This document shows, one piece after another, positions 62,651 through 64,000 of a stretch of 64,000 bases of DNA. A program made the position numbers and the translations under genes. Under the pieces are notes generated by a model that saw only the letters and a program-made list of their open reading frames with translations, did not search any database and was not told the origin of the DNA. How positions within the stretch are numbered: the first letter of the stretch is position 1; every line of letters begins with the position of its first letter. Origin of the DNA: Paludibacteraceae bacterium (lineage in GTDB: Bacteria > Bacteroidota > Bacteroidia > Bacteroidales > Paludibacteraceae); NCBI GenBank assembly GCA_017439235.1, contig JAFSJN010000001.1, forward strand, positions 19,194 through 83,193, in the 5' to 3' direction.

Positions 62651-63776
62651 GGCTTTGCTCTTTAAGCGTAGCGGTCTTGCTACTAAGATGTTACACATAG
62701 CCCTGGGGATTATTGTCCTTGGGGCGTGTGTGACGCATTTCTTTGGCGAGCAAGGAGAGATCCATCTGCGCTCCGATAAAGCGCAGACTCTAAATCATAA
62801 ATCTGAAATCATAAATCATACATCTGAAATCACCCTTTTCCTCTGGGATTTTCAGGTGGTATATGACAGCGACAACAATCCTGTGGATTATATCACGGAG
62901 CTGCGCTTGCTGGATAGAAGCAAATCAGAAATCAGAAATCATAAATCTGAAATGATGGTAGATGAGGGGACGATAAGAATGAATCGTCCACTCAAATACC
63001 ACAACTGGCGGTTTTGTCAATCCGATTACGACAGTGACCTGCAGGGTGTGGTGTTGGCCTATAACTACGACCCGTGGGGTATCGGCATTACGTATACCGG
63101 CTATGCATTGCTCTTGGTAGCTATGATAGCTTTCTTCTTTCAGCCCCGCACCCGCTTCCGCGCCTTGCTGAACAACCTGACAGCGAAGCGGTCTAACAGC
63201 GCAGCGGTCTATCTTCTATCAGCGTTAGCGGTCTTGATTATCGTCTTAGCCACCATCATGACCAAGGTGGTCACTCCTAAGCCACCCTTGCAACCGGTTT
63301 TACAAACTCCGTTATTAGGTATTCATGTGTCGGTTATTATGTTGGCCTACACCTTGTTTGCCGTCATCGCCCTCTGCGGCATCATCGGCCTCTGTGCCTC
63401 TCTCGCTGCCCACAAAGCAGAAGGCGTAAGAAAAAAAAAATTTGAAATCTTAATTTTAAAATCTCAAATAGTATCACAGATACTATTATACCCTGCTGAG
63501 TTTTGTTTAATGGCGGGTATCTTTATTGGCGCCGTATGGGCAAATATGAGTTGGGGACGTTATTGGGGTTGGGACCCCAAGGAGACCTGGGCACTTATCA
63601 CCATGCTGGTCTATGCCTTTCTCCTCCATTGGCCGTGGCTAAAAAACAAATCATCAATCATAAATCATAAATTTGAAATATGGTATCACGTCTTTAGCGT
63701 GATAGCATTTCTCTTCGTCCTCTTCACCTATTTTGGAGTCTCCTATCTCTTAGGCGGCCTCCACTCCTACGCATAA
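62640..63776 (+). CDS. ccsA: Cytochrome c biogenesis protein, ResB-like part fused to CcsA
   Basis: 378 residues from ATG 62640, overlapping the diheme gene by 11 nt; MLHIALG at 62688 is an alternative start. The N-terminal part (about 15-160) has a short ResB-like segment (GEQGEIHLRSDK, LFLWDFQVVYDSDNNP, KYHNWRFCQSDYDSDLQ), then a transmembrane helix. The C-terminal part has six or so helices with the WWD-type heme-handling motif WGRYWGWDPKETWALI and flanking histidines. System II heme attachment. The chain is interrupted by at least five in-frame repeat tracts in loop positions. Confidence 0.87.
   Translation: MPSKALLFKRSGLATKMLHIALGIIVLGACVTHFFGEQGEIHLRSDKAQTLNHKSEIINHTSEITLFLWDFQVVYDSDNNPVDYITELRLLDRSKSEIRNHKSEMMVDEGTIRMNRPLKYHNWRFCQSDYDSDLQGVVLAYNYDPWGIGITYTGYALLLVAMIAFFFQPRTRFRALLNNLTAKRSNSAAVYLLSALAVLIIVLATIMTKVVTPKPPLQPVLQTPLLGIHVSVIMLAYTLFAVIALCGIIGLCASLAAHKAEGVRKKKFEILILKSQIVSQILLYPAEFCLMAGIFIGAVWANMSWGRYWGWDPKETWALITMLVYAFLLHWPWLKNKSSIINHKFEIWYHVFSVIAFLFVLFTYFGVSYLLGGLHSYA
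62665..62680 (+). repeat. AGCGNAGCGGTCT unit (first copy)
   Basis: AGCGTAGCGGTCTTGC near the ccsA start; three related units recur at 63182-63234. Confidence 0.6.
62789..62832 (+). repeat. In-frame AAATCATAAATCTG tract in ccsA
   Basis: Two units of about 21 nt encode NHKSEII and NHTSEIT, in the soluble ResB-like region. Confidence 0.75.
62921..62954 (+). repeat. In-frame AAATCAGAAATC tract in ccsA
   Basis: Encodes KSEIRNHKSEM; same family as 62789-62832 and 58521-58585. Confidence 0.72.
63182..63234 (+). repeat. AGCGNAGCGGTCT units (three copies) in ccsA
   Basis: Copies at 63182, 63198 and 63221, differing at one or two bases; they encode a hydrophilic stretch and the start of a transmembrane helix (AKRSNSAAVYLLSALAVL). 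Confidence 0.65.
63431..63470 (+). repeat. In-frame AAATCTTAATTTT tract in ccsA
   Basis: Encodes KKKFEILILKSQI between transmembrane helices. A nine- to ten-A run precedes it, a candidate slippage site. Confidence 0.6.
63642..63680 (+). repeat. In-frame AATCATAAATC tract in ccsA
   Basis: Encodes NKSSIINHKFEIW just before the last transmembrane helix. Confidence 0.7.
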
Positions 63777-63806
63777 AATAAAAGCGGCCGTGAGGTCGCT
63801 TTTATT
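63777..63806. terminator. Bidirectional terminator after ccsA
   Basis: AATAAAAGCGGCC/GGTCGCTTTTATT, 13 bp with one wobble and a GTGA loop, directly after the stop codon. Confidence 0.88.
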
Positions 63807-63809
63807 CAC

Positions 63810-63868
63810 TAAATCTTAAATCTTAAATTTGAAATTTGAAATCTTCAATCTTCAATCTTCAATCTTTG
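63810..63868. repeat. Intergenic AAATCTT / CAATCTT tandem tract
   Basis: Degenerate AAATCTT, AAATTTG and CTTCAAT units; same family as the tracts in ccsA. Confidence 0.7.
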
Positions 63869-63870
63869 TA

Positions 63871-64000
63871 CTATTTCGTCCTTTCTGATGCGTTGCATGG
63901 CTTACCTCCTTTCGTACGACATAAACGACTCTTTACCGACTCTTTACCCGCTTTATTCCCTATCTCTTTTATTAATGCCTGTTCCATCTCTTGGTCGGTG
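63871..64000 (-). CDS. Possible C-terminal end of a minus-strand gene (partial)
   Basis: The minus-strand frame is open from the window edge to TAG (63873-63871): TDQEMEQALIKEIGNKAGKE, SVKSRLCRTKGGKPCNASER, TK. The charged composition is plausible but no family is recognised. A tandem GGTAAAGAGTC pair lies inside. A competing 17-codon ORF in another frame starts at ATG 63897 behind a strong AAAGGAGG site. Confidence 0.3.
   Translation of the reverse strand, partial: TDQEMEQALIKEIGNKAGKESVKSRLCRTKGGKPCNASERTK

Overview
The window reads as a chromosomal segment of a Bacteroidales bacterium (phylum Bacteroidota). The evidence is a SusC/SusD pair, a Bacteroidota-style division and cell-wall cluster, giant exported FN3/jelly-roll proteins with short GxxV-type C-terminal tails, C10 and M6 proteases, and recurrent promoters of the form TTTG-N20-TAnnTTTG in front of many genes. 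The genus cannot be read from the sequence. The exported proteins suggest a type IX secretion (T9SS)-like lifestyle, although no secretion machinery gene lies in the window.

Layout. 1-5.6 kb: a minus-strand operon with an outer-membrane beta-barrel, an OmpA-family protein carrying a TolA-like Lys/Ala/Glu segment, and a truncated large surface protein. 5.7-16 kb: one 3428-residue exported protein of alternating jelly-roll and FN3 domains. 16-18.7 kb: a repeat-rich spacer and htpG. 18.7-20.1 kb: a gene graveyard holding divergent promoters, decayed signal-peptide gene starts, a frameshifted small ORF and a terminator. 20-27.7 kb: a DUF1016 PD-(D/E)XK nuclease and a 2177-residue exported protein; a duplicated leader plus gene start flanks the nuclease. 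27.8-32.1 kb: a 47-residue peptide followed by queF-queC-queD-queE, a SufT-like gene, lpxH and mazG. 32.1-34.1 kb: a lipoprotein apparently transcribed from a tRNA-Leu promoter, and an M16 peptidase. 34.2-44.6 kb: SusC/SusD/lipoprotein with a divergent C10 / M6 protease pair. 44.7-54.7 kb: mraZ-rsmH-ftsL-ftsI-murE-mraY-murD-ftsW-murG; the expected murC-ftsQ-ftsA-ftsZ do not follow. 54.8-57.3 kb: another exported protein with the common tail. 57.3-63.8 kb: a hemerythrin/RIC-like LuxR regulator divergent from porin-imelysin-diheme oxidoreductase-cytochrome c biogenesis genes, with a palindrome between them.

The two most interesting themes are these. (1) The 57.3-63.8 kb module looks like an iron/redox-responsive unit: a sensor-type regulator, a palindromic operator candidate, an outer-membrane protein, an imelysin lipoprotein, a diheme c-type lipoprotein and the maturation factor its hemes would need. 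(2) Several unrelated genes (htpG, murD, murG, the LuxR gene, the porin, ccsA) carry in-frame tracts of short degenerate tandem repeats. The same repeat families recur between genes and in intergenic regions, which suggests genome-wide spread of short repeats tolerated in protein linkers. All calls come from reading the sequence; no database search was run.
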